From the NCBI GenBank assembly GCA_029881035.1, contig JAOUNI010000021.1, positions 1 through 40,759 of the forward strand: 40,759 bases of DNA, given 5' to 3'. How positions within the stretch are numbered: position 1 is the stretch's first letter; the number at the start of each line of letters is the position of its first letter. The notes beneath the pieces were generated by a model. It was given only the letters and a program-made list of their open reading frames with translations. It ran no database searches and was not told the DNA's origin. This DNA is from Gammaproteobacteria bacterium (GTDB lineage Bacteria > Pseudomonadota > Gammaproteobacteria > SZUA-229). Both the position numbers and the translations under genes were made by a program. Below are positions 18,740-28,517 of this stretch, one piece after another.

Positions 18740-18805
18740 TATGTTACAGTTACATTTTAATCTAAATTATCATTTGAATTTGAAGCCATCGGATTCGAAA
18801 ATAGC

Positions 18806-19546
18806 CTAAGGCATGTACATTCCGCCATTTACATGCAGTGTTTCACCGGTAATATAGCTCGATTCTGGACTTGCTAGGAATGCCACAGCATTGGCGATAT
18901 CAGCAGGATCACCCAAACGAGAGAGTGGAATTGAGCCAATTAGTGCCGCTTTTTGATCATCAGCAAGCTCACGTGTCATATCAGTGTCGATGAAGCCCGG
19001 CGCAACGGCATTGACCGTAATGTTACGTGAACCGATCTCTCTGGCCAACGATTTGGTAAAGCCCAGTAAACCTGCTTTAGCCGCAGAATAGTTAGTCTGC
19101 CCCGGATTACCAGTAGAACCCACAACAGAACCGATATTGATGATACGACCTTTTCTCGCCTTCATCATTTTGCGTAAAACAGCTTTGGAAAGACGGAAGA
19201 TGGAAGTCAGGTTGGTATCTATAATATCGTTCCATTGCTCGTCTTTCATCATCATTAATAGATTATCGCGTGTAATGCCAGCGTTATTGACCAGAATACT
19301 GACATCACCAAAATCACTGGTGATCTGCTTAATGACACTGGTAACAGAATCCGCATCGGTGACATTCAGACACATACCCTTACCGCTGGTGCCGAGATAT
19401 TCACTAATTTTTTCAGCACCGCCTTCAGTGGTTGCGGTACCAATTACAGTCGCACCGTCAGCTTTCAGTCGTTCTGCAATAGCTTTGCCAATGCCCCGGC
19501 TAGCACCGGTGACCAGTGCAATTTCACCTTCTAATTTATTACTCAT
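18806..19546 (-). CDS. fabG: 3-oxoacyl-ACP reductase FabG
   Basis: FabG reduces 3-ketoacyl-ACP to 3-hydroxyacyl-ACP with NADPH. The 246-residue short-chain dehydrogenase has the cofactor motif TGASRGIG (13-20), NNAG (87-90) and the catalytic S140, Y153 and K157 (NIGSVVG ... YSAAK). Length is standard (E. coli 244). It follows fabD after 43 bases and precedes acpP in the classical fabD-fabG-acpP-fabF order, which identifies it as the housekeeping FabG rather than another SDR. Confidence 0.96.
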   Translation of the reverse strand: MSNKLEGEIALVTGASRGIGKAIAERLKADGATVIGTATTEGGAEKISEYLGTSGKGMCLNVTDADSVTSVIKQITSDFGDVSILVNNAGITRDNLLMMMKDEQWNDIIDTNLTSIFRLSKAVLRKMMKARKGRIINIGSVVGSTGNPGQTNYSAAKAGLLGFTKSLAREIGSRNITVNAVAPGFIDTDMTRELADDQKAALIGSIPLSRLGDPADIANAVAFLASPESSYITGETLHVNGGMYMP

Positions 19547-19589
19547 AGAAACTCTCTTTATCTCGTTCTTATTTATTCGTATTTAGTGA

Positions 19590-20534
19590 TTATCTGACGT
19601 CCATGGAATCGAGGAATCTTTGCATGCTGACAGGGGTATCAAGCGAGAAAGTGGGGATGTCTGGTGTGATACGTTTAGACAGACCGCTTAATACTTTGCC
19701 AGGGCCACATTCGACAATAGCATCATCAGCGGCTGAACCGATGATTTCTGCGGTTTGCACCCAGCGCACCGGGTTGTACAACTGCCTTGCCAATGCATCA
19801 CGAATTGCATCAGGATCATCATGACTTTTTGCGTCAACATTGTGGATAACCTGAATTTCAGGTTTTTTAATGGCGACTGTTTTCAATGTTTCAGCCAGCT
19901 GATCAGCTGCCGGTTTCATTAAAGAACTGTGTGAAGGCACGCTGACAGGCAGTTTTAGCGCGCGCTTGGCACCTTCTTCCTTGGCAAACTCAATGGCGAG
20001 ATCAACCGCTGCAGTGTTGCCTGCAATCACCACCTGGCCGGGTGAATTATAGTTAACCGCTTCGACGACCTGACCAGTCTCAGAAGAGGCACGCTTACAT
20101 AGTTGTAGGATTTGATCGTCGGTCAAATTAAGAATCGCTGCCATTGCGCCCTCACCTTCCGGCACGGCACTTTGCATCAGTCGGCCGCGTTCAGCGACCA
20201 GTTTGATGGCATCGGTAAATTCTATGGATTTTGCTGCAACCAGTGCTGCATACTCACCCAGACTGTGACCGGCCAGGACAAAAGGCTTGAGCATGCATTG
20301 CTCAGCCATGACACGCATCACGGCGATATCCGCAGCCAGCATGGCAGGTTGGGTGATTTCGGTCTGGTTAAGTTTCTCAACCGGGCCATTACTAACGATA
20401 TCCCACAGGTCGTAACCTAGAACATCAGAGGCTTCCTTGAAAGTGTCGATTATTTGTGGCCAGTCTTCGGTGTAGCCTGACAACATGCCAACTGATTGGG
20501 AGCCTTGTCCCGGAAAAACAACAGCAATATTCAT
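19590..20534 (-). CDS. fabD: Malonyl-CoA:ACP transacylase
   Basis: FabD loads malonyl groups from malonyl-CoA onto ACP. The 314-residue protein has FPGQGSQSVGM (7-17), nucleophile S91 in AGHSLGEYAAL, and H202 in VPSHSSLMKPAA as the partner of the catalytic dyad. Length is usual (E. coli 309). It follows dapB after a 48-base gap with no terminator; fabH, plsX and rpmF, which often precede fabD, are absent here and must lie elsewhere. Confidence 0.96.
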   Translation of the reverse strand: MNIAVVFPGQGSQSVGMLSGYTEDWPQIIDTFKEASDVLGYDLWDIVSNGPVEKLNQTEITQPAMLAADIAVMRVMAEQCMLKPFVLAGHSLGEYAALVAAKSIEFTDAIKLVAERGRLMQSAVPEGEGAMAAILNLTDDQILQLCKRASSETGQVVEAVNYNSPGQVVIAGNTAAVDLAIEFAKEEGAKRALKLPVSVPSHSSLMKPAADQLAETLKTVAIKKPEIQVIHNVDAKSHDDPDAIRDALARQLYNPVRWVQTAEIIGSAADDAIVECGPGKVLSGLSKRITPDIPTFSLDTPVSMQRFLDSMDVR

Positions 20535-20582
20535 TTACGTTACCTGAGCTGAAATGATTGGATATTTTTAAGAAAGCGTATT

Positions 20583-21407
<825 letters not shown>

Positions 21408-21418
21408 TTATTATTTTT

Positions 21419-22561
21419 TTAAGATTTTACGTCATCAATGAATCGTTTCACACGATCCACCCAGGAATCATTTTTCGGACTATGTTGCTTGCCGTCAGCC
21501 TGAATCGAATTATCAAACTCACGTAACAGCTCTTTCTGCTTGCTGTTTAGTTTAACCGGAGTTTCAACCTGGACGCGACACAATAAATCGCCGACAGGGC
21601 CACCGCGAACCTGCTTCACACCCTTACCGCGCATGCGGAACAGATTGCCTGACTGTGTTTCAGCCGGGATTTTTAATTTAAGACGACCATTGAGTGTGGG
21701 CACTTCCAGTTCACCACCCAGCGCTGCAGTAGCAATGCTGATAGGCATTTCACAATAAAGGTCATTTTCATCACGAGTAAATATTGAATGCGGCTTAACC
21801 TGGATCTGTACATACAGATCACCATTTGGACCACCATTTTCACCAGCTTCGCCTTCACCCGCGAGGCGAATGCGATCACCATTGTCGACACCAGCTGGAA
21901 TTTTGGCGGACAGTGTTTTCTTCTTCTGCACACGGCCACGACCATGACAATCAGGACAGGGATCAGAAATGGTTTTACCCTGGCCACGACAGTTGGGACA
22001 GGTTTGTTGGACAGAGAAAAAGCCCTGCTGCATACGAACCTGGCCGACACCACCACAGGTGGTACAAGTGCTAGCTGTTGTACCTTTTTTTGCGCCAGAA
22101 CCATCGCAAGTATCGCAGCTTTGCATTGAAGGCACGCGAATACTAACTTCAGTACCAAACACGGCATCTTCCAGTGATAGTTCGAGGTTATACCTTAGAT
22201 CGGCACCTCGTACGACGCGGCTTCGACCGCCACCGCCTCGTCCACCACCGAAAATATCACCAAAAACATCGCCGAAAATATCACCAAAGTCACCACCACC
22301 AAAACCGGCAGCACCAGGGCGTCCTCCCATCGAAGGATTAACACCAGCATGGCCATATTGATCATATGCCGCTCTTTTTTGCGGATCAGAAAGAACCTCG
22401 TAAGCTTCTTTTGCATCCTTGAATTTTCCTTCCGACTCCTTGTCATCCGTATTACGATCTGGATGATGTTTCATAGCAAGACGGCGATAAGCTTTCTTCA
22501 GATCAGCATCATTTACATCACGTGAAACACCCAGAATTTCGTAATAATCGCGTTTAGACAT
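21419..22561 (-). CDS. dnaJ: Chaperone DnaJ (Hsp40)
   Basis: DnaJ delivers substrates to DnaK and stimulates its ATPase. The 380-residue protein has a J domain (1-70, with the HPD motif at about 33-35) and a Gly/Phe-rich linker (about 75-115). Four CxxCxGxG zinc repeats lie at about 148-210, followed by the C-terminal substrate-binding domains. Length is typical. It lies 98 bases after dnaK, with an 11-base stem-loop in the gap that probably lowers its expression relative to DnaK. A GAAG ribosome site precedes the ATG. Confidence 0.97.
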   Translation of the reverse strand: MSKRDYYEILGVSRDVNDADLKKAYRRLAMKHHPDRNTDDKESEGKFKDAKEAYEVLSDPQKRAAYDQYGHAGVNPSMGGRPGAAGFGGGDFGDIFGDVFGDIFGGGRGGGGRSRVVRGADLRYNLELSLEDAVFGTEVSIRVPSMQSCDTCDGSGAKKGTTASTCTTCGGVGQVRMQQGFFSVQQTCPNCRGQGKTISDPCPDCHGRGRVQKKKTLSAKIPAGVDNGDRIRLAGEGEAGENGGPNGDLYVQIQVKPHSIFTRDENDLYCEMPISIATAALGGELEVPTLNGRLKLKIPAETQSGNLFRMRGKGVKQVRGGPVGDLLCRVQVETPVKLNSKQKELLREFDNSIQADGKQHSPKNDSWVDRVKRFIDDVKS

Positions 22562-22595
22562 AGTAACTTCTTCACCACATTGATTCTAAATAAAC

Positions 22596-22629
22596 ACAAA
22601 ACCAGGACAGTTACCTGACCTGGTTTTGT
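22596..22629 (-). terminator. Strong stem-loop between dnaK and dnaJ, partial terminator or stabiliser
   Basis: On the minus strand ACAAAACCAGG (22629-22619), a 12-base loop and CCTGGTTTTGT (22606-22596) form an exact 11-base stem, followed by GTTTATTTAG. It starts about 30 bases beyond the dnaK stop. The T-rich stem end and tail could give partial termination. Because dnaJ and later genes follow on the same strand with no clear new promoter, attenuation or 3'-end protection of a dnaK messenger is more likely than full termination. Confidence 0.6.
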
Positions 22630-22659
22630 CGCTACAATTTAAACAAGAAAGATATGAGC

Positions 22660-24594
22660 TTACTTGTTTTCATCCTTGTCATTAACTTCTTCAAACTCGG
22701 CATCAACAGCATCATTTTCTTTATCAGCAGAAGCATTCGTTGTATCCGCACCAGATTGTGCATCGTTTGCTTCAGCCTGAGCTGCATAAGCTTTTTCAGC
22801 GATCTTGCTGGCGACTTCCGTCAGTGCTGTTGTTTTAGCTTCAATAGCATCTTTATCATTACCTTTCAGCGTTTCTTTGAGATCAGCAATAGCTGCTTCT
22901 GCCTGTGATTTTTCACCTGCATCTACCTTGTCGCCCAGATCTTTAATTGACTTTTCGGTAGCATGAATCATGTTTTCAGCAGCATTTCTGGCATCGACCA
23001 GAGCACGTGCTTTTTTATCTTCATCAGCATGAGCTTCAGCGTCTTTGATCATTTGCTCAACTTCTTCATCTGACAAACCACTGGATGCCTTGATGACAAT
23101 AGATTGTTGCTTACCAGTTGCTTTGTCTTTAGCCGATACATTCAAAATACCATTGGCATCAATATCAAAACTAACTTCAATCTGAGGCACGCCACGTGGT
23201 GCAGGTGGAATATCACTCAGATCAAAACGCCCCAGCGATTTATTACCTGAAGCCATTTCACGCTCACCTTGTAATACATGCACGGTAACAGCTTTCTGAT
23301 TATCATCAGCAGTTGAGAATACCTGTGATGCCTTGGTCGGAATCGTTGTATTTTTCTCAACCAGTTTGGTCATGACACCACCCATGGTTTCGATACCCAG
23401 TGACAAAGGTGTTACGTCGAGCAATAACACATCATTCACTTCACCGCCGAGTACACCACCCTGGATCGCAGCACCGATAGCAACAGCTTCATCAGGGTTA
23501 ACATCGCGACGAGGCTCTTTACCGAAGAATTTTTGTACTTCTGCCTGGACCTTGGGCATACGAGTTTGACCACCGACAAGAATAATGTCATCGATATCAC
23601 TGGCAGACAGGCCGGCATCTTTCAATGCCTGTTTGCATGGACCCATGGTGCTTGAGATAAGATCATCAACTAAACTTTCAAGCTTGGCGCGTGATAGTTT
23701 GATGTTCATATGTTTAGGGCCAGAAGCGTCGGCTGTGATATAAGGCAGATTAACATCGGTCTGTTGTGTTGAAGAAAGCTCAATTTTGGCTTTCTCAGCA
23801 GCTTCCTTAAGACGCTGCAACGCCAATGGATCATTGTGCAAATTAATACCTGAATCTTTCTGAAATTCGTCAGAAAGATAATCGATCAGGCGCATATCAA
23901 AATCTTCACCACCAAGGAAGGTATCGCCATTGGTAGCCAGTACTTCAAACTGATATTCACCATCAATTTCTGCTATTTCGATTACAGAAACGTCAAAAGT
24001 ACCGCCACCCAGATCATAAACAACAATCTTGGAGTCACCTGTTTTTTTATCCATACCGTAAGCCAGTGCTGCTGCAGTAGGCTCATTAATAATGCGTTTA
24101 ACATCCAGACCGGCAATACGACCTGCATCTTTAGTTGCCTGACGTTGTGAGTCATTAAAGTAAGCAGGTACGGTAATAACCGCTTCAGTCACTTCATGGC
24201 CGAGGTAGTCTTCTGCAGTTTTCTTCATCTTCTGCAATACACGTGCAGAAATTTCAGGTGGTGCCATTTTGTTACCATGTGCTTCAACCCATGCATCACC
24301 ATTATCAGCTTTGATAATTTTGTACGGCACTAGTTTTATATCACGTTGTACCACTTCTTCATCAAAACGACGACCAATTAAACGTTTTACCGCATACATA
24401 GTATCGGCCGGGTTAGTCACAGCCTGACGTTTTGCAGATTGGCCGGTGATGACTTCACCACTTTGTGTAAAAGCAACAATCGATGGTGTGGTGCGATCAC
24501 CTTCGCTATTTTCAATAACCTTGGCAACGCCTCCATCCATCACGGCTACGCAGGAGTTGGTGGTTCCGAGGTCTATTCCTATAATTTTTGACAT
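22660..24594 (-). CDS. dnaK: Chaperone DnaK (Hsp70)
   Basis: DnaK is the ATP-dependent general chaperone and a negative regulator of heat-shock responses. The 644-residue protein has the Hsp70 signatures [18 protein letters not shown] at the N-terminus, [16 protein letters not shown] near 195 and [14 protein letters not shown] near 340. A substrate-binding domain follows, then a lid and an acidic tail ([15 protein letters not shown]). Length is normal (E. coli 638). GGAG stands 8 bases before the ATG. The 107-base gap to grpE contains a sigma32-type promoter, listed separately, so dnaK can be induced independently of the hrcA promoter. Confidence 0.98.
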   Translation of the reverse strand: MSKIIGIDLGTTNSCVAVMDGGVAKVIENSEGDRTTPSIVAFTQSGEVITGQSAKRQAVTNPADTMYAVKRLIGRRFDEEVVQRDIKLVPYKIIKADNGDAWVEAHGNKMAPPEISARVLQKMKKTAEDYLGHEVTEAVITVPAYFNDSQRQATKDAGRIAGLDVKRIINEPTAAALAYGMDKKTGDSKIVVYDLGGGTFDVSVIEIAEIDGEYQFEVLATNGDTFLGGEDFDMRLIDYLSDEFQKDSGINLHNDPLALQRLKEAAEKAKIELSSTQQTDVNLPYITADASGPKHMNIKLSRAKLESLVDDLISSTMGPCKQALKDAGLSASDIDDIILVGGQTRMPKVQAEVQKFFGKEPRRDVNPDEAVAIGAAIQGGVLGGEVNDVLLLDVTPLSLGIETMGGVMTKLVEKNTTIPTKASQVFSTADDNQKAVTVHVLQGEREMASGNKSLGRFDLSDIPPAPRGVPQIEVSFDIDANGILNVSAKDKATGKQQSIVIKASSGLSDEEVEQMIKDAEAHADEDKKARALVDARNAAENMIHATEKSIKDLGDKVDAGEKSQAEAAIADLKETLKGNDKDAIEAKTTALTEVASKIAEKAYAAQAEANDAQSGADTTNASADKENDAVDAEFEEVNDKDENK

Positions 24595-24647
24595 GGGTTA
24601 AATCTCCAAATAATTAAAACTTTAAATTTGTTTATGCTTGAATCTGA

Positions 24648-24676
24648 ATATGGGGCTATCTCAGCTCTTTTCAATA
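24648..24676 (-). promoter_or_regulatory. Sigma32-type heat-shock promoter for dnaK
   Basis: On the minus strand TATTGAA (24676-24670) is followed after 14 bases by CCCCATAT (24655-24648). This fits the RpoH consensus CTTGAA ... CCCCATNT with the spacing known from E. coli dnaK. A transcript starting near 24640 would have a leader of about 46 bases before the dnaK ATG. The same layout recurs before grpE, which raises confidence in both. Confidence 0.7.
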
Positions 24677-24701
24677 CCTGACTTAAATAAGGTTTATGTG
24701 A

Positions 24702-25265
24702 TTATTCAACAGCCTTTGAAACCATGACCATTGCGGGCCTGACCAGACGATCATTAAGCAAATAGCCTTTTTGCATCACCGCAATGACTGTATTGGGTTC
24801 AAATTCATCGGTAGGCTGTGCGGTCATGGCCTGGTGTAATTCAGGATTGAATGGTTCATTAACAGGATCGATCATCTTGATGTTAAATTTTTCAAACATC
24901 TGATTAACCATATTAAGGGTGAGTGTCATACCTTCACGTAAACTTTCGGTGCTTGCATTTTCTACGGCTAGCCCTAATTCCATGCTGTCCATTACGGGCA
25001 AGAGTTCACTGACAAATCTTTCAATGCCATATTTATGAGCATTTTCCAGATCGATCTGAGTACGGCGTCTTAAATTTTCCATTTCAGCCTTACTACGCAG
25101 TAACAGCTCCCAGTTTTCTTCTGCTTTCTTCTCTGCCTGATTGATACGCTCAATCATTTCGTCTTCTGCTTGAACCAGTGCTTCTTCTTCAGCACGCATT
25201 TGTGCTTCCTGATCGAGCTCCTCAACGACTGGTGACTGTTCCTGGCTTGCCTCATTCGATGACAT
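24702..25265 (-). CDS. grpE: Nucleotide exchange factor GrpE
   Basis: GrpE releases ADP from DnaK. I choose the ATG at 25265 (187 residues), preceded by GGAG at 5 bases; a GTG at 25271 would add two residues. The protein has an acidic, charged N-terminal half that should form the long paired helix (residues about 20-85, with RSKAEMENLRRR). The C-terminal beta domain has the GrpE signature ending GYLLNDRLVRPAMVMVSK. Length is standard. Gene order hrcA-grpE-dnaK-dnaJ is the classic heat-shock operon, with a sigma32-type promoter in the gap before this gene. Confidence 0.96.
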   Translation of the reverse strand: MSSNEASQEQSPVVEELDQEAQMRAEEEALVQAEDEMIERINQAEKKAEENWELLLRSKAEMENLRRRTQIDLENAHKYGIERFVSELLPVMDSMELGLAVENASTESLREGMTLTLNMVNQMFEKFNIKMIDPVNEPFNPELHQAMTAQPTDEFEPNTVIAVMQKGYLLNDRLVRPAMVMVSKAVE

Positions 25266-25311
25266 ATTCACTCCAAAATTTAATAAATCAATAAGTTATA
25301 TTACGTTTGGG

Positions 25312-25339
25312 TAGATGGGGACGACTTTTGCTTATTCAA
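25312..25339 (-). promoter_or_regulatory. Sigma32-type heat-shock promoter for grpE
   Basis: On the minus strand TTGAA (25339-25335, preceded by GGGG) is followed after exactly 14 bases by CCCCATCTA (25320-25312). This fits the RpoH consensus well in the -10 region and adequately in the -35. A start near 25305 leaves a leader of about 40 bases to the grpE ATG. It lies in the 93-base gap between hrcA and grpE. Confidence 0.7.
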
Positions 25340-25358
25340 CCCCAATACCTTTAAATAA

Positions 25359-26402
25359 TTATGCTTTCAGTGCCTCACTCAATAATCGAGCTGTCACATC
25401 AACGATAGGTATTACCCTGTCGTAATTAATACGCGTAGGACCAATAACCCCCAGCGCACCAATTACCTCACCACCGACCGAATACGGTGAGGTTACTACG
25501 CTGCAATTTCCCAGACCATCAATACCGACTTCTTTACCAATAAAGATCTTCACGCCCTCACCCTGAATGCAGCGATCCAGCAGGCCGAGCATTTCACGTT
25601 TATGGTCAAACATATCCAGCATATGCTGCATGTGTTTCATGTCGGTATCGCCACTATATCTGACCAGGTTACTTTTACCCTGTACCAGGTAAGGTTGCTG
25701 TTTATCTTCAAAATCAGGTAAGGCTTTATCAGCGACATCAATAACCGTACGCATTATCGCGTCCATATCTTTACGAGTGCGATTTAAATCTGATAACAAC
25801 TCTTTACGTACTGCAAAGATATCCTGTCCGGAAAAATGACGATTCAGATAGTTAGATGTAGCCTGTAGTTGTTCTACAGAATATGTCTGTTCTAAATGAA
25901 TAACTCTGTTTTGGACTTCCTTCTCATTTGTCACCAGTATGGCCAGAACTTTATTTTCAGGCAGTGGTAAAAATTCAATATGACGTAATTTTGACTGACT
26001 TTTTTTCGGTACAGTAATCACACCAGCCATATGGGTTAGCTCAGAAAGCATCTGATTGGCCTGACTAATCAGCGTATCTTTGTTTTGATCTGGATTCAGT
26101 TGCTGCTTGAGCTTGCTGAATAATTCCTTTTGCAGCGGCTGTACTTCGAGCATGGTATCAACAAACATACGCAGCCCTCTTTCGGTTGGTATTTTCCCCG
26201 AAGAGGTATGCGGTGCTATAACCAGCCCCTGTTTTTCAAGACCCGACATAACATTACGGATCGTTGCTGAACTGATATCCAGCCCTGCCATATCTGCCAG
26301 TTGCTTGGAACCCACCGGCTGACCATCCGTAATGTAACTATCAACCAGTTTCTTAAGCAGGGTTGCAGCTCGGTCATTCAATAACTGGGGGCTCGCGGAC
26401 AT
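25359..26402 (-). CDS. hrcA: Heat-inducible transcription repressor HrcA
   Basis: HrcA binds the CIRCE operator and represses chaperone genes until heat stress inactivates it. The 347-residue protein has an N-terminal winged helix (about 5-75; LLKKLVDSYITDGQPVGSK, then SSATIRNVMSGLEKQG) and a GAF-like central domain. The conserved C-terminal end carries the HrcA features SVVTSPYSVGG and GALGVIGPTRINYDRVIPIV. Length is typical (about 340-350). A matching CIRCE lies 27 bases upstream of the ATG, so autoregulation is expected. HrcA occurs in only part of the Gammaproteobacteria, which narrows the host lineage. Confidence 0.96.
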   Translation of the reverse strand: MSASPQLLNDRAATLLKKLVDSYITDGQPVGSKQLADMAGLDISSATIRNVMSGLEKQGLVIAPHTSSGKIPTERGLRMFVDTMLEVQPLQKELFSKLKQQLNPDQNKDTLISQANQMLSELTHMAGVITVPKKSQSKLRHIEFLPLPENKVLAILVTNEKEVQNRVIHLEQTYSVEQLQATSNYLNRHFSGQDIFAVRKELLSDLNRTRKDMDAIMRTVIDVADKALPDFEDKQQPYLVQGKSNLVRYSGDTDMKHMQHMLDMFDHKREMLGLLDRCIQGEGVKIFIGKEVGIDGLGNCSVVTSPYSVGGEVIGALGVIGPTRINYDRVIPIVDVTARLLSEALKA

Positions 26403-26428
26403 ACAATAACTCGATTACAGGATAATAA

Positions 26429-26455
26429 TTAGCACTCATCACTACTGAGTGCTAG
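26429..26455 (-). promoter_or_regulatory. CIRCE operator (HrcA binding site)
   Basis: The inverted repeat TTAGCACTC (26429-26437), 9 bases, GAGTGCTAG (26447-26455) matches the CIRCE consensus TTAGCACTC-N9-GAGTGCTAA in 17 of 18 positions with the exact spacing. It lies between the sigma70 promoter and the hrcA start codon, covering the predicted transcription start, so bound HrcA should block initiation. Confidence 0.95.
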
Positions 26456-26461
26456 CTGCGA

Positions 26462-26490
26462 ATTATCCGTGTAAACCACTATAGGGTCAA
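26462..26490 (-). promoter_or_regulatory. Sigma70 promoter of the hrcA operon
   Basis: On the minus strand TTGACC (26490-26485), a 17-base spacer and GATAAT (26467-26462) match the housekeeping consensus at five of six positions each. The predicted start falls in the first bases of the CIRCE element. The promoter lies directly behind the lolD stop codon. Confidence 0.75.
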
Positions 26491-26513
26491 GGACATAAGC
26501 CCTGACGGCAAGA

Positions 26514-27197
26514 CTACTGGGGTGCCAGAATACCGTCTTCAAGCGTATAAATACGGCTCATACGTTCAGCAATATGCAAATCGTGGGTGACAATGACCAG
26601 CGCGGTTTTATAGCTCTGATTAAGTTCAATAATAAGCTCGATGGCCTGCTCCGCATTTTTACGATCCAGATTACCCGTAGGTTCGTCCGCCAGCACGCAA
26701 TCAGGCCGGTGAATTAATGCGCGTGCTATCGCGGCCCGCTGGCGCTCGCCGCCTGATAATTCGCCCGGTTTGTGCTGAAGACGATGAGATAAACCAACTT
26801 CAGCCAGTATCGCTTCAGACTGCTGACTGGCGATTTCAGGTGAAATACCGGCAATCAGCAGTGGCATGGCGACGTTTTCCAGTGCAGTAAATTCAGGCAG
26901 CAGGTGGTGAAACTGGTAGATAAAGCCGAGGTGTTTGTTGCGGATGGTGCAGCGCGTCCTCTCGCTGTGACTGGCGATATCTGCGCCATTCAACAGTACC
27001 TTGCCGGTAGTGGGTTCATCCAGCCCGCCCAGCGTGTTCAGCAAGGTGGTTTTGCCTGAGCCCGATGAACCGATGATAGCGATGGTTTCACCCTGATGCA
27101 GATGCAAATTGATATTTGACAGCACATGCAAAGCATCGCCACTACCCTCCTGATAGGATTTACCCAGACCGATGGCCTCAAGACTGAAACTATTCAT
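26514..27197 (-). CDS. lolD: Lipoprotein-releasing ABC transporter ATPase LolD
   Basis: LolD powers extraction of outer-membrane lipoproteins from the inner membrane and their hand-over to LolA. The 227-residue ATPase has Walker [18 protein letters not shown] (about 42-58), the Q-loop region [10 protein letters not shown], the signature [15 protein letters not shown] (near 145), Walker [13 protein letters not shown] and the switch His in VTHDLH. Its start lies inside the end of the permease gene (8-base overlap), so the two are coupled. MacB- or FtsE-type ATPases share these motifs; pairing with a LolC/E permease decides. Confidence 0.93.
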   Translation of the reverse strand: MNSFSLEAIGLGKSYQEGSGDALHVLSNINLHLHQGETIAIIGSSGSGKTTLLNTLGGLDEPTTGKVLLNGADIASHSERTRCTIRNKHLGFIYQFHHLLPEFTALENVAMPLLIAGISPEIASQQSEAILAEVGLSHRLQHKPGELSGGERQRAAIARALIHRPDCVLADEPTGNLDRKNAEQAIELIIELNQSYKTALVIVTHDLHIAERMSRIYTLEDGILAPQ

Positions 27198-28437
27198 AAC
27201 GCAGAGCCTCAGCCGGTAAAGTTTTGGAGGCCCGCCACGCCGGATAGATGGTCGCGAGTATGGTGATTAAAAAGGCAGATACGGCATAGGTGATAACCTC
27301 ATCAGCCCTGACATCGGCGACAACGTCACTGATGTAGTAGACATCTGCAGGTAAAAAGTCAGTATTAAAGACCTGCTCAAACCAGCTGACAATTTCAAAC
27401 ACATTCAGCGCTGCCGGCACGCCCAGAGCGACACCGATCAGCGTGCCAAACAAACCGATGACCGCACCCTGCACGATAAATATGGTCATAATGCTGCCCG
27501 GTGTAATACCGAGCGCGCGCAGAATCGCAATATCGGCTTCCTTGTCGTTGACTGACATCATCAGGGTAGACACGATATTGAGTGCCGCCACGGCAACGAC
27601 CATGAGCAAAATGATGAACATCACGGTCTTTTCAGTTTTCAGAGCCCGGAAAAAATTGGTGTGCTGCCGGGTCCAGTCACGTACCCAATGTTCATCACCA
27701 AACACCTGGTCCAACTTTCTGGCGATGGCAGGCGCTTCAAAAAGATCGGTGAGTTTTAGCCTCACGCCATTGACCTTACCTTCCAGATCGAACAGTTTGC
27801 TAGCATCTTCGATGTGCATATAGGACATTGCGCTGTCGAACTCGTGCATCCCCACTTCAAATACGCCGACGACTTTAAAGCGGCGTAGCCTGGGCATAAC
27901 ACCGACCGCCGTGACCATGGCCTGCGGTGTAATGAGAGTGACTCGATCACCTTCATAAACACCGAGTGAATTGGCCAGCTCACGGCCAAGGACGATACCA
28001 AATTCACCTGGCTTGAGGTCGCTGAGACGACCCGAGACCATTTTTTTATCAATGCTTGAAACATTTTTTTCCTGATCAGGCTGAATCCCGCGTACCAGTG
28101 AACCGCTCACGCGTTTGCCATTGGTGAGCATAACTTCCTTGCTGATATAGGGTGCCGTGGCGATCACGCCCTCTTCCTGCTTTACCTGATCGGCGACTTG
28201 TTGCCAGTCAGCGATGGTGCCGTCGAAGCCGGTGATGGTGGCATGGGATGTCATACTCAGGGTGCGATTTCGCAATTCATTGCCAAAGCCATTCATCACC
28301 GAGAGCACGACGATGAGTGAAAACACACCCAGCGCCACGCCTGCGATGGAGATAAACGCAATGAAGGACACAAAATGATTTTTGCGTTTGGCGCGTGTAT
28401 AACGCAGACCGATAAAAATTTCTTTAGGTAAAAACAT
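27190..28437 (-). CDS. lolC: Lipoprotein-releasing ABC transporter permease, LolC/LolE family
   Basis: This permease binds lipoproteins in the inner membrane and works with LolD. The 415-residue protein has one N-terminal helix ([30 protein letters not shown], about 24-53 in parts), a large periplasmic domain and three C-terminal helices (from about 270). The C-terminal sequence [20 protein letters not shown] is typical of the family. Length matches LolC/LolE (about 400-415). Only one permease gene adjoins lolD, whereas E. coli has lolC-lolD-lolE. A single-permease (LolF-like) transporter is possible, or a second gene elsewhere. No clear ribosome site precedes the ATG. Confidence 0.88.
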   Translation of the reverse strand: MFLPKEIFIGLRYTRAKRKNHFVSFIAFISIAGVALGVFSLIVVLSVMNGFGNELRNRTLSMTSHATITGFDGTIADWQQVADQVKQEEGVIATAPYISKEVMLTNGKRVSGSLVRGIQPDQEKNVSSIDKKMVSGRLSDLKPGEFGIVLGRELANSLGVYEGDRVTLITPQAMVTAVGVMPRLRRFKVVGVFEVGMHEFDSAMSYMHIEDASKLFDLEGKVNGVRLKLTDLFEAPAIARKLDQVFGDEHWVRDWTRQHTNFFRALKTEKTVMFIILLMVVAVAALNIVSTLMMSVNDKEADIAILRALGITPGSIMTIFIVQGAVIGLFGTLIGVALGVPAALNVFEIVSWFEQVFNTDFLPADVYYISDVVADVRADEVITYAVSAFLITILATIYPAWRASKTLPAEALRYE

Positions 28438-28517
28438 GGGGCGGATTTAATCAGGAATGACTAAATAATGCTACGCAAAACAGGCGGCATGTTGCACTCT
28501 TGCAACAAAAAGATAGC

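Noticed and set aside
26486-26506. Hairpin after lolD (GTCAGGG / CCTTGAC) as a terminator
   Set aside because: The stem has one G-T pair, no T run follows, and the sequence is explained by the -35 region of the hrcA promoter.
28491-28506. Hairpin GTTGCA-CTCT-TGCAAC between the OmpA-like gene and lolC as a terminator
   Set aside because: On the minus strand the T run comes before the stem, not after it, so it cannot act as a standard terminator for the upstream gene.
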